From: Bacillus sonorensis NBRC 101234 = KCTC 13918 | GTDB taxonomy: Bacteria > Bacillota > Bacilli > Bacillales > Bacillaceae | Assembly (NCBI RefSeq): GCF_001592005.1 | Contig: NZ_BCVZ01000002.1 | Span: 248,001 to 312,000, forward strand | Reading direction: 5' to 3' | Length of the DNA stretch: 64,000 nucleotides | Part shown: positions 8,391-16,624 of the stretch, in pieces | Layout of the letters: each line of letters opens with the position of its first letter | Numbering within the stretch: the stretch's first letter is position 1 | Made by a program: the position numbers and the translations under genes | The notes under the pieces: generated by a model | What the model was told of the DNA's origin: nothing | Databases searched by the model: none | The model's input: only the letters and a program-made list of their open reading frames with translations

Positions 8391-8405
8391 TGATATTAAT
8401 TATCA
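8391..8405. promoter_or_regulatory. Fur-like 7-1-7 box
   Basis: TGATATTAATTATCA differs at one position from the Fur 7-1-7 consensus TGATAATNATTATCA. It lies 8 bp upstream of the PerR-like box. PerR, Fur and Zur sites are similar, so which protein binds is open. Confidence 0.5.
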
Positions 8406-8420
8406 TTTGCATCCGCCCAT

Positions 8421-8454
8421 AAAAAAAAGCTGAAAGGCGATTTCAGCTTTTTTT
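8421..8454 (-). terminator. Terminator overlapping the end of stoA
   Basis: AAGCTGAAA and TTTCAGCTT form a stem with A/T runs on both sides. The stoA stop codon lies within the 5' arm. Confidence 0.85.
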
Positions 8455-8940
8455 CTCTGCCCATGACCTCATTTGTTCAACGGTGATCGGTCCGACGACC
8501 GATTTCTCAAGCTCCCCTTTTTCATTGATAAAAAATGTTGAAGGAATCGTCATGACGTTATATTTTTTCATCATGTCGCCGGTGCGGTCAAAAACTATCG
8601 GGAATGAGAGATGATTCGCTTTGATAAAGCGTTTGACAGACTGTTCATTTTTCTCCACATTCAGCAAATTGACGGTAATCAGTTCAACATCGGCATGCTT
8701 TTCATCATAATAGGACTGAAAGCGGGGAAGCTCCTCCCGGCACGGCGGACACCAGGTCGTCCAAAAATGGATGATCGTCTTTTGGCCTTCCGCTGGAATA
8801 AGCACACGCTGCCCCTCTATTGTTTTCATCTGCATCACGGCCGGTGAAGCCTGTTTGGCAAGGGCCTGAGGCTGAAAAAACAGCATGCCCGCTGAGAACA
8901 GCAGAATGAGCGGACGGCAAAGGAAGCCTTTTCTTTTCAT
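8443..8940 (-). CDS. stoA: Spore cortex-related thiol-disulfide oxidoreductase
   Basis: A 165-residue exported or membrane-anchored thioredoxin-like protein. It has an N-terminal hydrophobic signal/anchor (about residues 8-24), then a TlpA/ResA-like fold with the redox pair WCPPC at 63-67 and the cis-Pro loop TIPSTFF. In B. subtilis StoA (YkvV) reduces disulfides outside the forespore membrane during cortex synthesis. The start at 8940 follows AAGGGGAG; an upstream extension of 15 codons is open but lacks a ribosome site. It follows ykvU by 76 nt, as in the B. subtilis ykvU-stoA operon. Confidence 0.93.
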   Translation of the reverse strand: MKRKGFLCRPLILLFSAGMLFFQPQALAKQASPAVMQMKTIEGQRVLIPAEGQKTIIHFWTTWCPPCREELPRFQSYYDEKHADVELITVNLLNVEKNEQSVKRFIKANHLSFPIVFDRTGDMMKKYNVMTIPSTFFINEKGELEKSVVGPITVEQMRSWAEKKS

Positions 8941-9015
8941 GTAATCTCCCCTTCTTTTTTTCTTTAGCATCCCCTCCGGATCCAAAAACTATGAAGAGAA
9001 AAGCGCGCCCCTCCT

Positions 9016-10356
9016 TCAGCGGCTCTGGATTCTCGGCGCCCCCGTCTTATTCGTTAATATCAAGTTCACGCCCAATTCCTTGCAGATCGTTGCATAATGA
9101 AGGGCTGTCAGCAGAATCATCCCCGTGTTCATCCCGAGAATGACCCCGGTCATCTGTAAATTCTCCATTGATCCGAGGAAATACATCATCAAAAACGATA
9201 TCACGCTTGCCCAGACATTATGATAGAACGCATCTTTGACAAGCCCCATGCCAATGAGACAGGCCTGAAGCGGCATCACGAAAAAGTGGAATAAAAAATA
9301 CGGCCATAATAGTTCCAGATAAAACGCGGCTTTTACAGAATCAAAAAACAAGTGGGTCAGCGGCTCTGCAAACTGATACATCACCAAAACAGACGGTATG
9401 CCGTAAAGAAGGGTAATCAGAATCGCCTGTTTGATCCGTTTAATGACTCTGTCATATTGTCCATAGGCATAGCTTTCGGAAATGCTGGGAATCATGACGA
9501 TCATGAGTGAATGGGCGATAAAAGCCGGAAAAAAACCGATCGTCATCGCAACGCCGGAGAGCATGCCGAACTGATCGATGGCCGCCGTTTGCGAAACGCC
9601 TGCCGCAAGCAGCGTGCCCTTCACCAAAAAAGGCTCGACCGCATTAGCAATGGCATGAAACACACGCAGGCCTGTCGTCGGTATGGAAACGGTCAATAAC
9701 CGCTTCAGCACGTCATTTCTCCGCAGATGAACATGCTGGCCTTTTGCGGCGGCGCGTCTGACTAAAATAAACTGGGAATATAAATAAACAAACACAACCA
9801 CTTCGCTTGCGACAAGAACGAACAATGAAATCAAAACCGACGTATCCAGTTCAAAGGAATACCATTGGAAAAATAAAAACAAGCCGATCAGCTGAAAGAT
9901 TTTTTTCAATGCATTCGCCATAGCGATTTTCCCCATTTGCTGGACGCCCATGAAGTACCCTCTTGCAATCGAGGTAAAGGCAACGGTGGGAATCATTCCG
10001 ATCACAAGGCCCCTGATAAAGGGATGGTATGAATCAAATATCGGAATAAAAGGAAGGATGACGGCAGCGGCCGCCGTAGAAAAAGCCGTGCAAACCGCTG
10101 TCATTCGAAAGGCATGCTTCAGCATGCTTTCATGGAGTTTCGGATTGGATTCCGCAATGAATTTTGATATTGAAATGGGAAGCTCAAGGCTCGCGATCAC
10201 GACGACCAAAAATATGGAAGGCAATACACTCATATAGAGCCCCATGCCATGCTCTCCAAGTTCCCGCGCGAGAATCATGTTAATGACGAACTCAAGGCAT
10301 TCTGCAAAAAAAGCAGCTAGCGATAGAAGAACGATTCCTTTCACAAAACGGTTCAT
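9016..10356 (-). CDS. ykvU: SpoVB-like polysaccharide/lipid flippase family membrane protein
   Basis: A 446-residue protein with about 12-14 membrane spans, of the MATE-like polysaccharide transporter family that includes SpoVB and MurJ/Amj-type lipid II flippases. Hydrophobic segments run throughout, with short basic loops such as RRAAAKGQ near the middle. The start ATG at 10356 follows AGGGGAG. It is the first gene of the ykvU-stoA unit. The B. subtilis pair is sporulation-expressed, so a role in cortex or spore envelope is likely; the substrate is not known. Confidence 0.88.
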   Translation of the reverse strand: MNRFVKGIVLLSLAAFFAECLEFVINMILARELGEHGMGLYMSVLPSIFLVVVIASLELPISISKFIAESNPKLHESMLKHAFRMTAVCTAFSTAAAAVILPFIPIFDSYHPFIRGLVIGMIPTVAFTSIARGYFMGVQQMGKIAMANALKKIFQLIGLFLFFQWYSFELDTSVLISLFVLVASEVVVFVYLYSQFILVRRAAAKGQHVHLRRNDVLKRLLTVSIPTTGLRVFHAIANAVEPFLVKGTLLAAGVSQTAAIDQFGMLSGVAMTIGFFPAFIAHSLMIVMIPSISESYAYGQYDRVIKRIKQAILITLLYGIPSVLVMYQFAEPLTHLFFDSVKAAFYLELLWPYFLFHFFVMPLQACLIGMGLVKDAFYHNVWASVISFLMMYFLGSMENLQMTGVILGMNTGMILLTALHYATICKELGVNLILTNKTGAPRIQSR

Positions 10357-10450
10357 GAGGTCTCCCCTTGTCTCACTGGTTATATCCCATCATATGAGAC
10401 AAGTTCAAAAATTATTTTCTTTTTCATGTTTTCACTTGGAAAAAGGCATA

Positions 10451-10476
10451 AAAAAAGCCAAGACGATAAGTCTTGA
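10451..10476 (-). terminator. Terminator of ykvT
   Basis: CAAGAC and GTCTTG with a TTATC loop, then GCTTTTTT on the minus strand, shortly after the ykvT stop. Confidence 0.75.
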
Positions 10477-10485
10477 CTGCCATGG

Positions 10486-11088
10486 TCAGATCGCAAATAC
10501 ATGATTGCCGATGCGTTTCACGATCTTCCTCGTTCTAATCCAGTCATCTGATGCAGTGTCCGGATTATAAAAATATAATGCATCTGTTTCTTTTTTATGT
10601 TGATCGACCGCTTTTTCTACTGCTTTCTTTGATTCACGGTCCGCCTTTTTATTTATGCTCCCGTTGAGAACAGGCTCAAAAGCGTTCTTTTGGTAAATCA
10701 CGCTTTTTATACTGTCAGGAAATCCGCCGTGCTCCACGCGGTTCAGTACGACATCGGCCACTGCCACTTTTCCTTCAAACGATTCGCCTTTGGCTTCCGC
10801 GTGTACAAGCCTTGACAATAAATCTTTTTCCCCGCTCGTCAACTTTATTTCTTCATTCTCTTCTTCTTTCTGTTCTGCATCCGGCCGGGGCGCAAATTCG
10901 ATGAGATTTTTTTCATCCGTCAATTGAGAAAAAACCGGATGCTGTTCTTGATCAATGCTGGCAATCAGCCGCTTCATTTCCTGTCTGTCTTTTTTCGAGA
11001 ATAACTTGACAGCCTGTGCATGTTCGATTCTTGCCGCTGGGAGCATACAGATGAAAAAAGCAGCTATCGCAGCAAATTTCGATTTCAT
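10486..11088 (-). CDS. ykvT: SleB/CwlJ-family cell wall hydrolase
   Basis: A 200-residue secreted protein. It starts with a signal peptide (MKSKFAAIAAFFICMLPAAR) and ends with a SleB/CwlJ hydrolase domain (about 88-200), with LLSRLVHAEAKGE carrying the catalytic Glu and VADVVLNRV typical of the family. A Glu-rich linker (about 70-88) joins them. The start at 11088 has AGGAGG 6 nt upstream; the frame is open further but that stretch does not look like protein. B. subtilis YkvT has the same layout. The family cleaves cortex peptidoglycan during germination; the exact role of YkvT is not established. Confidence 0.88.
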   Translation of the reverse strand: MKSKFAAIAAFFICMLPAARIEHAQAVKLFSKKDRQEMKRLIASIDQEQHPVFSQLTDEKNLIEFAPRPDAEQKEEENEEIKLTSGEKDLLSRLVHAEAKGESFEGKVAVADVVLNRVEHGGFPDSIKSVIYQKNAFEPVLNGSINKKADRESKKAVEKAVDQHKKETDALYFYNPDTASDDWIRTRKIVKRIGNHVFAI

Positions 11089-11289
11089 TCCATTCCTCCT
11101 AGTCAAACACTTCTTCGAAAAAAACATATGTCTTACAGTAACAAGACAACTGATTGATTTCACTGATAAATTTTTGGCAGGCTTTCCATCAAAGCGTCCC
11201 ACTGGCACATAATTGTATAGACACCGCGGATTTTTAACAGAAAAAAACAAAATATCCAGCAATACTTGTGCTGGATGCTTCCCTATATT

Positions 11290-11320
11290 AAAAGGCTTTC
11301 TCACCGCTTGAGAAAGCCTT
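11290..11320 (-). terminator. Terminator of the 64-residue gene
   Basis: AAGGCTTTCTC and GAGAAAGCCTT form an 11-bp stem followed by TTAATAT; the gene's stop codon adjoins the stem. A second hairpin (ATCCAGCA/TGCTGGAT) lies near 11251-11275. Confidence 0.8.
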
Positions 11321-11514
11321 CAGCTTCTTGGCTCTTTCATATATTGAAAAATGATGTCTCCCCCGCGCTGGGCGATTCCCCGAAAATGCTTAAAATCTTC
11401 TTGTTTCGTCAAGATGGCTCTAAAAGAAAGAAAATCCTCTTTTTTCACACGAAGTTCATGAATGCTGCCTGATCTCAAATTCTCGATCAGCTCAATCGCA
11501 TTTTCCTCTGTCAA
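11320..11514 (-). CDS. Small conserved-looking cytosolic protein, unknown
   Basis: A 64-residue soluble protein ([20 protein letters not shown] in the centre), with no membrane segment or known motif. The start is TTG at 11514 behind AAGGAGAGAGG, and a strong terminator follows, so it looks like a real monocistronic gene. It lies between ykvT and ykvS. I do not recognise the family, and no function can be proposed. Confidence 0.65.
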   Translation of the reverse strand: MTEENAIELIENLRSGSIHELRVKKEDFLSFRAILTKQEDFKHFRGIAQRGGDIIFQYMKEPRS

Positions 11515-11682
11515 TTTTCCTCTCTCCTTCTCCCGAAAATGATCTTTAACTAATTAACTATACCACTAAGTATACAGCCGTACAACAATAGTGCCGCCTA
11601 TTCCCTTATCGCTTTACTTCTCCATGAAAATATTGCAAAATACTTTCAATAGGTTAAATCACTTTAAAGGAGAGGAAGCCAC

Positions 11683-11871
11683 TTGAAAATTGCAAAAGTC
11701 GGGAACGTCATCGAATTCAAAAACGGACTCACCGGAGTCGTCGAAAAAGTAAACGAAAACTCGGTTATCGTTGATGTCACCATCATGGATAACTACAGAG
11801 ACTTGGAATTGGACTCCTTAACTGTCGTTAACCATAAAAACTATAAAATTATTAAAGACTCCTTTCATTAA
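11683..11871 (+). CDS. ykvS: DUF2187 family protein YkvS
   Basis: A 62-residue protein with the compact beta-rich layout of DUF2187 (KVGNVIEFKNGLTGVVEKVN, then SVIVDVTIMDNY), a KOW/SH3-like small fold. The start is TTG at 11683 behind AAAGGAGAGG. The position upstream of ykvT agrees with B. subtilis ykvS. Its function is unknown. A strong terminator follows at 11929. The accessory region begins just beyond it, so ykvS marks the edge of conserved order. Confidence 0.88.
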   Translation: MKIAKVGNVIEFKNGLTGVVEKVNENSVIVDVTIMDNYRDLELDSLTVVNHKNYKIIKDSFH

Positions 11872-11928
11872 TCATTCTCCGCACGACACGCAACCTGAAC
11901 ACATTCCGCACGATCTTCAGAAAAAGAA

Positions 11929-11961
11929 AAAAACCGCCGTTCTGTGGTATGGCGGTTTTTT
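11929..11961 (+). terminator. Terminator of ykvS
   Basis: AAAACCGCC and GGCGGTTTT form a 9-bp stem followed by T's, 58 nt after the stop. Confidence 0.85.
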
Positions 11962-12029
11962 CCCCTGCTCCCTACATCGTGTTAGAAGGGAATATAATTC
12001 GCCTGATTCCTTTATAGGATGAATGATAT

Positions 12030-12470
12030 GAAGCCTTAAAAATCCTTGAGGTTCGGCCATATACTTGGCCCAATGATATCAAAGACATGTTGACAACAGC
12101 TGTAGACAACGTTCAAATACTTTTTATTATTAAGGAAAAAACAACCGGGGAAGTCATAGGAACAACCAGCATCGGTGGCATCGATGTACAAAACCGAAAT
12201 GTTGAAATTGGCTGGACTTGGCTTTCTCCTGCTTATTGGAGAACAGGGGTTAACACGGAATCTGAGTTCTTGCTGCTTCAATATTGTGTTAAAATCGATC
12301 CATGTCCAATTTTCTGTGCGGTACCAAAAAGCAGTCGAGCGAATAGGGGCAGTAAAAGAAGGACACGTTTCGTATACATAGAATAAAGAAAGACGGTTCT
12401 GTTCATGACAATGTGTTCTACAGCATCATTGACAGCGAAAAAACATCTGATGGAGTTGTTGGAGAAAAAA
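12030..12470 (+). pseudogene. Broken GNAT acetyltransferase (RimJ/RimL type)
   Basis: Pieces of one acetyltransferase run through three frames: EVRPYTWPNDIKDM, KTTGEVIGTTSIGG, EIGWTWLSPAYWRTGVN, then after a frameshift near 12295 QKAVERIGAVKEG, and after another near 12365 FRIHRIKKDGSVHDNVF and YSIID. These match the order of the ribosomal-protein-type GNAT family. The 5' end is missing (a stop lies just before EALKILE). It is clearly inactive. Confidence 0.7.
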
Positions 12471-12527
12471 TACTGTTCCCTTTCTATAAAGAAGGTTGAT
12501 GAGAGCTGGGATATCGCGGGAAAACCG

Positions 12528-12552
12528 CAAAAGCCCGTCTCGGAAGCGGGCT
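12528..12552 (+). terminator. Terminator-like hairpin
   Basis: AGCCCG and CGGGCT form a short stem; a further GACGGGCTT lies downstream. It probably belonged to the broken acetyltransferase. Confidence 0.4.
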
Positions 12553-12663
12553 TACTTGCATCTACAGACGGGCTTCTATTTATATTAATATTTACCCAGG
12601 TGCCAACCCTTTGTGAATATATATAAGATAAAGGCCCAGATCGTGACCAGTCCAATTATTGAT

Positions 12664-13386
12664 TTATGTCAGCCGTTTTACTAATAGTATTTCATCTCGG
12701 ATTGGAATCCCATTATCAGCTGTGAAAGGAATCCCGGGCTTTATTTTTCTTGCCTTTTCAACAGCATTCACAAATAACCCAGCTAACACATAACCCCTCT
12801 TTTGATAGAATCCGATCGCTCTAACATTATCATTGGTTGTAATTAACTTCACTTGTTCACACCGCTCTCGCTCTGAAGCCCGTTCCACTTCTTTTAAAAG
12901 GGCAGAGCCAATCCCGTTATTTTCAATGATACTATCCAATGAAATGATTTCACATTCGGTTCCGTTAATAATGAACGTGATTAAACCTGTGATCTCTCTG
13001 TTTTCATCCAAAACTGCATATCCTTCCAGTTCATCGCACTGAAATGTGCCGTTTGAATTCACCATGACCGGGCTTCCCCAATGCGTCGTAAAAAATTGTG
13101 AAACCGCCCGTTTTGGCAAATCCTTTGTTGAAACGATTTTCATGTCATCCCCTCCAGTATTTTTCCCATTGTTTGCATGATTCAAGGCAAATAAAATGAA
13201 GAGCGAAACAATCCCACAAAGAATAGTTTCTGGTCGATTCAATGTGTGAAATTGCAACACCCTTTTTATTCCCAAATAGATCATATAACCAAAAAAACAG
13301 CTTGTAAAAAGAGACAGACAAAAAACTCTCACCTGTCTGGGAACAGCCAGCCAATATGTTAGAAGCTTTTCAGAGATTTTTCCCAT
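12664..13386 (-). CDS. GNAT family N-acetyltransferase with an N-terminal membrane extension
   Basis: The 240-residue frame has two parts. Residues 1-80 hold two hydrophobic segments (CLSLFTSCFFGYMIYLG and TILCGIVSLFILFAL). Residues 82-240 are a GNAT domain with the acetyl-CoA loop NNGIGSALLKEVE and NDNVRAIGFYQKRGYV, as in small Bacillus acetyltransferases. An internal ATG at 13143 has a strong GGAGGGGAT site, and GNATs of this kind normally start there. The upstream ATG at 13386 also has a site (AAGGAAAGG). Either one fused protein or two products are made. The acceptor substrate is unknown. Confidence 0.7.
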   Translation of the reverse strand: MGKISEKLLTYWLAVPRQVRVFCLSLFTSCFFGYMIYLGIKRVLQFHTLNRPETILCGIVSLFILFALNHANNGKNTGGDDMKIVSTKDLPKRAVSQFFTTHWGSPVMVNSNGTFQCDELEGYAVLDENREITGLITFIINGTECEIISLDSIIENNGIGSALLKEVERASERERCEQVKLITTNDNVRAIGFYQKRGYVLAGLFVNAVEKARKIKPGIPFTADNGIPIRDEILLVKRLT

Positions 13387-13413
13387 TTTACCCTTTCCTT
13401 GCCTAAAAATGCA

Positions 13414-13824
13414 CTATTTTTTTATAACGATCGATAATTTATAGTTCGCATGCTTGTTTAAGTCTTCTAAAAATTGATCTAATCGTTCATGGGATGGAAA
13501 TTTGCATTCAAGCAGATAGCAGCCATCTCCACTAATTTTATAATTGTTTATGATATAGTTGGCTTGTGTTTTGATAAATGAGAGATAAGGTTGATGATAG
13601 GTGCTGTTGATATAGATGTTAATAAAAGCATGTATAAAACACCCTAATTTAACTTGATTCACCTGAATGGTATACCCCTCAATCACTCCATGATCTTCCA
13701 GCTTGGCAACTCTTGAAGCGGCTGCCTGTCCTGTCAAATGAACTTTCTCTCCCAATTCTTTCATCGTCATACGACTATTTTTGGACAGTTCTTCTAATAT
13801 CCGCTTGTCTGTGTGATCCAACAT
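13414..13824 (-). CDS. Lrp/AsnC family transcriptional regulator
   Basis: A 136-residue regulator with an N-terminal winged helix-turn-helix (residues 2-50: DKRILEELSKNSRM, GQAAASRVAKLEDHGVIEGY) and a C-terminal ligand/oligomer domain (65-136). The start at 13824 follows AAAGGA and gives the usual Lrp beginning (MLDHTDKRIL); an in-frame extension upstream is unlikely. It is divergent from the metallo-hydrolase gene at 14036 across ~210 bp and may control it. It resembles LrpC-type proteins, but the effector is unknown. Confidence 0.85.
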   Translation of the reverse strand: MLDHTDKRILEELSKNSRMTMKELGEKVHLTGQAAASRVAKLEDHGVIEGYTIQVNQVKLGCFIHAFINIYINSTYHQPYLSFIKTQANYIINNYKISGDGCYLLECKFPSHERLDQFLEDLNKHANYKLSIVIKK

Positions 13825-14035
13825 AAAATCAAATCCTTTCAATAGAAGCATTACCTTCCAGTGGTCTGTACTTTCCATTCTCTTCAATCAGGAGTGCGTT
13901 CGATGTTCTTTTACATAAATAAAATACGTTTTTTCAAAATTCAAGTCAAACCGCATAAAGACTTGATTTAATCCATGTATTTTTAAATTGATCCTCTATA
14001 AACTATACGTAAATCAAAGAAAAGGAGTTTTAAAC

Positions 14036-14797
14036 ATGAAAATCACACAAATTCGAAATGCAACACTACTTGTCGAATATGCAGGCAAAATGTTTTTAAT
14101 AGATCCAATGTTGGCTGAGAAAGGCACTTACCCTCCTTTCCCAAATTCGTTAAGACAAGATCAAAATAATCCTTTAGTCAGCTTGCCAATGTCGATGGAT
14201 CATATCATCAATGATTTAGATGCAGTTATTGTCACTCATTTGCATTTAGACCATTTTGATGATGCTGCCAAAGATGTATTGCCAAAAGATATCAAAATGT
14301 TTGTCCAAAATGAAGAAGATGCTGAAGAAGTAAGAAACGCCGGTTTTCAACATGTTGAGGTTTTAACAGAAGCTACGGTCTTTGAGGGTATTCAACTCAT
14401 CAAAACAAAGGGTGAACACGGAAGAGGAGAAATTCTAAAACTTGCGGGTCTGGTATGCGGCGTTGTTTTCAAACACCAAAATGAAAAAACATTATATGTA
14501 GCTGGAGATACGGTATGGTATGAAGGTGTTCAAGAAGAGATCGATGCACATCAGCCGGACATCATTGTTGTCAATGGCGGGGATAATCAATTCTTTGAAG
14601 GCGGTTCACTTGTCATGGGAAAAGATGACATCTATGAAGTATATAAGGCTGCTCCCCGCGCAAAAATAATTGCGAGCCATATGGAAGCCGTCAACCATTG
14701 GACATTATCCAGAGAAGAATTGAAATCCTTTATTGGCGAAAAAGGAATCTCCTCTCAGGTTTTAGTGCCTGATGATGGTGAATCATACACATTTTAA
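14036..14797 (+). CDS. MBL-fold metal-dependent hydrolase (UlaG/UPF0173-like)
   Basis: A 253-residue cytosolic protein with the metallo-beta-lactamase metal motif THLHLDHFD (HxHxDH), a later AGDTVWYEG (metal-bridging Asp) and a final ASHMEAVNHW His. The layout fits the UlaG-like/L-ascorbate lactonase branch of MBL hydrolases. The start at 14036 follows AAGGAG; an upstream ATG in frame has no ribosome site. It is divergent from the Lrp-type gene, its likely regulator. The substrate is not known. Confidence 0.85.
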   Translation: MKITQIRNATLLVEYAGKMFLIDPMLAEKGTYPPFPNSLRQDQNNPLVSLPMSMDHIINDLDAVIVTHLHLDHFDDAAKDVLPKDIKMFVQNEEDAEEVRNAGFQHVEVLTEATVFEGIQLIKTKGEHGRGEILKLAGLVCGVVFKHQNEKTLYVAGDTVWYEGVQEEIDAHQPDIIVVNGGDNQFFEGGSLVMGKDDIYEVYKAAPRAKIIASHMEAVNHWTLSREELKSFIGEKGISSQVLVPDDGESYTF

Positions 14798-14819
14798 ATG
14801 CCCGGCGCAGAAGTCTAAT

Positions 14820-15062
14820 AGCATCGGAAAAGAAAAACTTCGATGCTTTTCCAGGCTTCAAGCTGCCGATGAAAAGCATGGTTGCTGAAAGTGATCAAGC
14901 GGCCGTTTATTTTGTATTTGAAGGTGCGCATACAGGCACGTTCCCGCAACGGGACGACCCGTAAGAATGTCTCTTATGACATTTTTACGGATTGCTGACG
15001 GCAAGATTATTGAGAAAAGGTTCATGTTGATATGCATGACATTCACCTTCAGACTATTGCCT
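14820..15062 (+). pseudogene. SnoaL-like/ester-cyclase-type remnant
   Basis: The frame reads FPGFKLPMKSMVAESDQAA and then FEGAHTGTFP before a stop; another frame continues with TFLRIADGKIIEKR. These match the SnoaL-like polyketide cyclase family (typical core: FHxTIEDMVAEGDKVA, then RIADGKIVE). A stop and a frameshift, and no start, mark it as dead. It lies directly after the MBL-fold gene. Confidence 0.55.
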
Positions 15063-15335
15063 AATTTTCTAAAGAATCAAAAGGCCCTGCAAGGGTATTT
15101 TTTAATTGTCTGAAAAACAGACGTGCAATACGTTTAAGGTCACAGTTGATTCGATTTCCCGGTTTAAATCCGTATTTCCCCAGGTGCCCCCACCTCTTTA
15201 AAATTCATTCGGAATTGAAGAGACGCCGAAAAATGTCAATCAATTTTAGTACTTGTTTGACTTGTTTTTTGGTCCAATATACCATGGGGCAGTATAATAT
15301 TTTAAGTCGAGGAAATGAAGAAAGGGAGATCGGGA

Positions 15336-15767
15336 ATGGCACTTTTACATACAAGTTTTAAACGTTTGCTGAGATTGCGGGATATTGAATTTTACCAAGT
15401 GGAAGTGAGTGATGGTGAAAGGTGCTGTTATTTGTTAATTTACGATAAGGGATTATCCGATTTTGATAAAGGATTGCGGGATTTTGATGAAGGCAATCTG
15501 ATTAACGCTTATCTCATTACTCATTTTGAATTACCTGATTCACCCTATCAAGACGTGTTACATTTTCTTAATGAACTATTAGGAATGAAACACAATTGCA
15601 CATATTTCTTGGATACTTTATATGTTGAGAAAGAATTTGATTTTGATTTTCCTTTTGATATGCTTGCTATTCGTGATTATGTGAATGAAATATTGGCTTT
15701 GCTGAGGATTGATAAGGAGATGCCGGATTTTAAAGAGACCGCTTTTAATTATTTGTCGCAGGATTAG
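15336..15767 (+). CDS. Unrecognised 143-residue acidic protein
   Basis: A 143-residue soluble acidic protein. It contains a short internal repeat (DKGLSDFDKGLRDFDEG, about residues 36-52) and DFDFPFDM later. The start at 15336 follows AAGGGAG. A promoter-like TATAAT lies near 15293. The base composition is lower in GC than the core genes. I do not recognise it; the acidic profile would suit an immunity or inhibitor protein, but nothing in the sequence proves that. It sits in the accessory strip. Confidence 0.55.
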   Translation: MALLHTSFKRLLRLRDIEFYQVEVSDGERCCYLLIYDKGLSDFDKGLRDFDEGNLINAYLITHFELPDSPYQDVLHFLNELLGMKHNCTYFLDTLYVEKEFDFDFPFDMLAIRDYVNEILALLRIDKEMPDFKETAFNYLSQD

Positions 15768-15784
15768 TCTTTAGATGCTAGAAA

Positions 15785-15967
15785 TTAGCCGTATATCTCG
15801 ACTGGCGCGTTTGCTATTGCGAGAACGCGCCAGTCGAGATGCCTTTCGTTCTTATCGAATCGGCTAATACTGCCTTGCGGAATTTCTGACGCTTCCGACA
15901 GCGGAACTTGCTTCCACCCTTTCGCCTCCATTACTTCCGATAATTTCGGTCTTACCGTTATCTTCAT
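15785..15967 (-). pseudogene. XRE-type helix-turn-helix gene truncated by a foldback duplication
   Basis: The 60-residue frame starts at 15967 behind GAGGTG and reads as a short Cro/C1-type helix-turn-helix protein (KLSEVMEAKGWKQVPLSEAS, then IPQGSISRFDKNERHLDW). The family continues past this point with a third helix, but here the frame runs into an inverted copy of its own sequence (15795-15840) and stops at 15785. The DNA-binding helices are present, the C-terminus is not, so function is doubtful. Confidence 0.55.
15795..15840. repeat. Perfect 17-bp inverted repeat
   Basis: ATCTCGACTGGCGCGTT (15795-15811) and AACGCGCCAGTCGAGAT (15824-15840) are exact reverse complements with a 12-nt loop. 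There is no T-run, so it is not a normal terminator. One arm is coding sequence of the helix-turn-helix gene, the other looks like its templated inverted copy. Confidence 0.85.
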
Positions 15968-16080
15968 TCGTGTTCACCTCGTTTTGTTTATCTGATTATA
16001 CGAGGTGTTTAATGATGGTACCTATTTGTGTATAATTGGAAGAATATTCTGGTATTTATTATTTCTACGGGGGGATAGTG

Positions 16081-16590
16081 ATGGAAAAACACGAATATGA
16101 GTGGGTAAAATAAACGAGACAGATTTTACTAGATCAGTGTAAAGAATTGAAAGAAAATGATTTTACAAGAGAATTTGGATTTGGTTTTCAAAGCATAAGA
16201 GATTCTTTAGTTCATGTGGCGGGTTGTTATCACGCTTGGCTGGGTTCTTTTGTGCTTTCACAAACAGCTTCACCACTATTAACAAAGGAAACAATCAATG
16301 ATATGCAGATAGAGGATATTCAACGTTATTTTCAACAGGCGAATATATATGTAGATACTGTATTTGAACAATTCACTGATAAATTTGACGATATTATCGA
16401 AAAAGAGCCTTCTTGGAAAGTAGGCGGTGGGGCTGTAAGAAAAACGCCGCACCAATTACTAATCCATTCTATTACGCATGAATTTCATCATAAGGGGCAA
16501 ATTGTAGCAATGCTACGGTTGCTTGGTTATATTCCTAATAATACAGACATTTTGGGACTACCTGAAAAGGCATTTGCTATACATAAATAA
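16081..16590 (+). pseudogene. DinB-like/DUF664 protein with an early stop
   Basis: From ATG 16081 (behind GGGGGGAT) the frame reads MEKHEYEWVK then TAA at 16111-16113, and stays open to 16590 for a four-helix DinB-family protein with metal-binding His at SLVHVAGCYHAW and THEFHHKGQI. Only that single nonsense codon separates it from an intact 169-residue gene. Restart at TTG 16147 is possible but would lose helix 1. DinB-family members are thiol- or metal-linked enzymes of varied function. Confidence 0.7.
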
Positions 16591-16624
16591 TAAGTTATTA
16601 ACCTAACGGGGTGACGGCGTTTCG

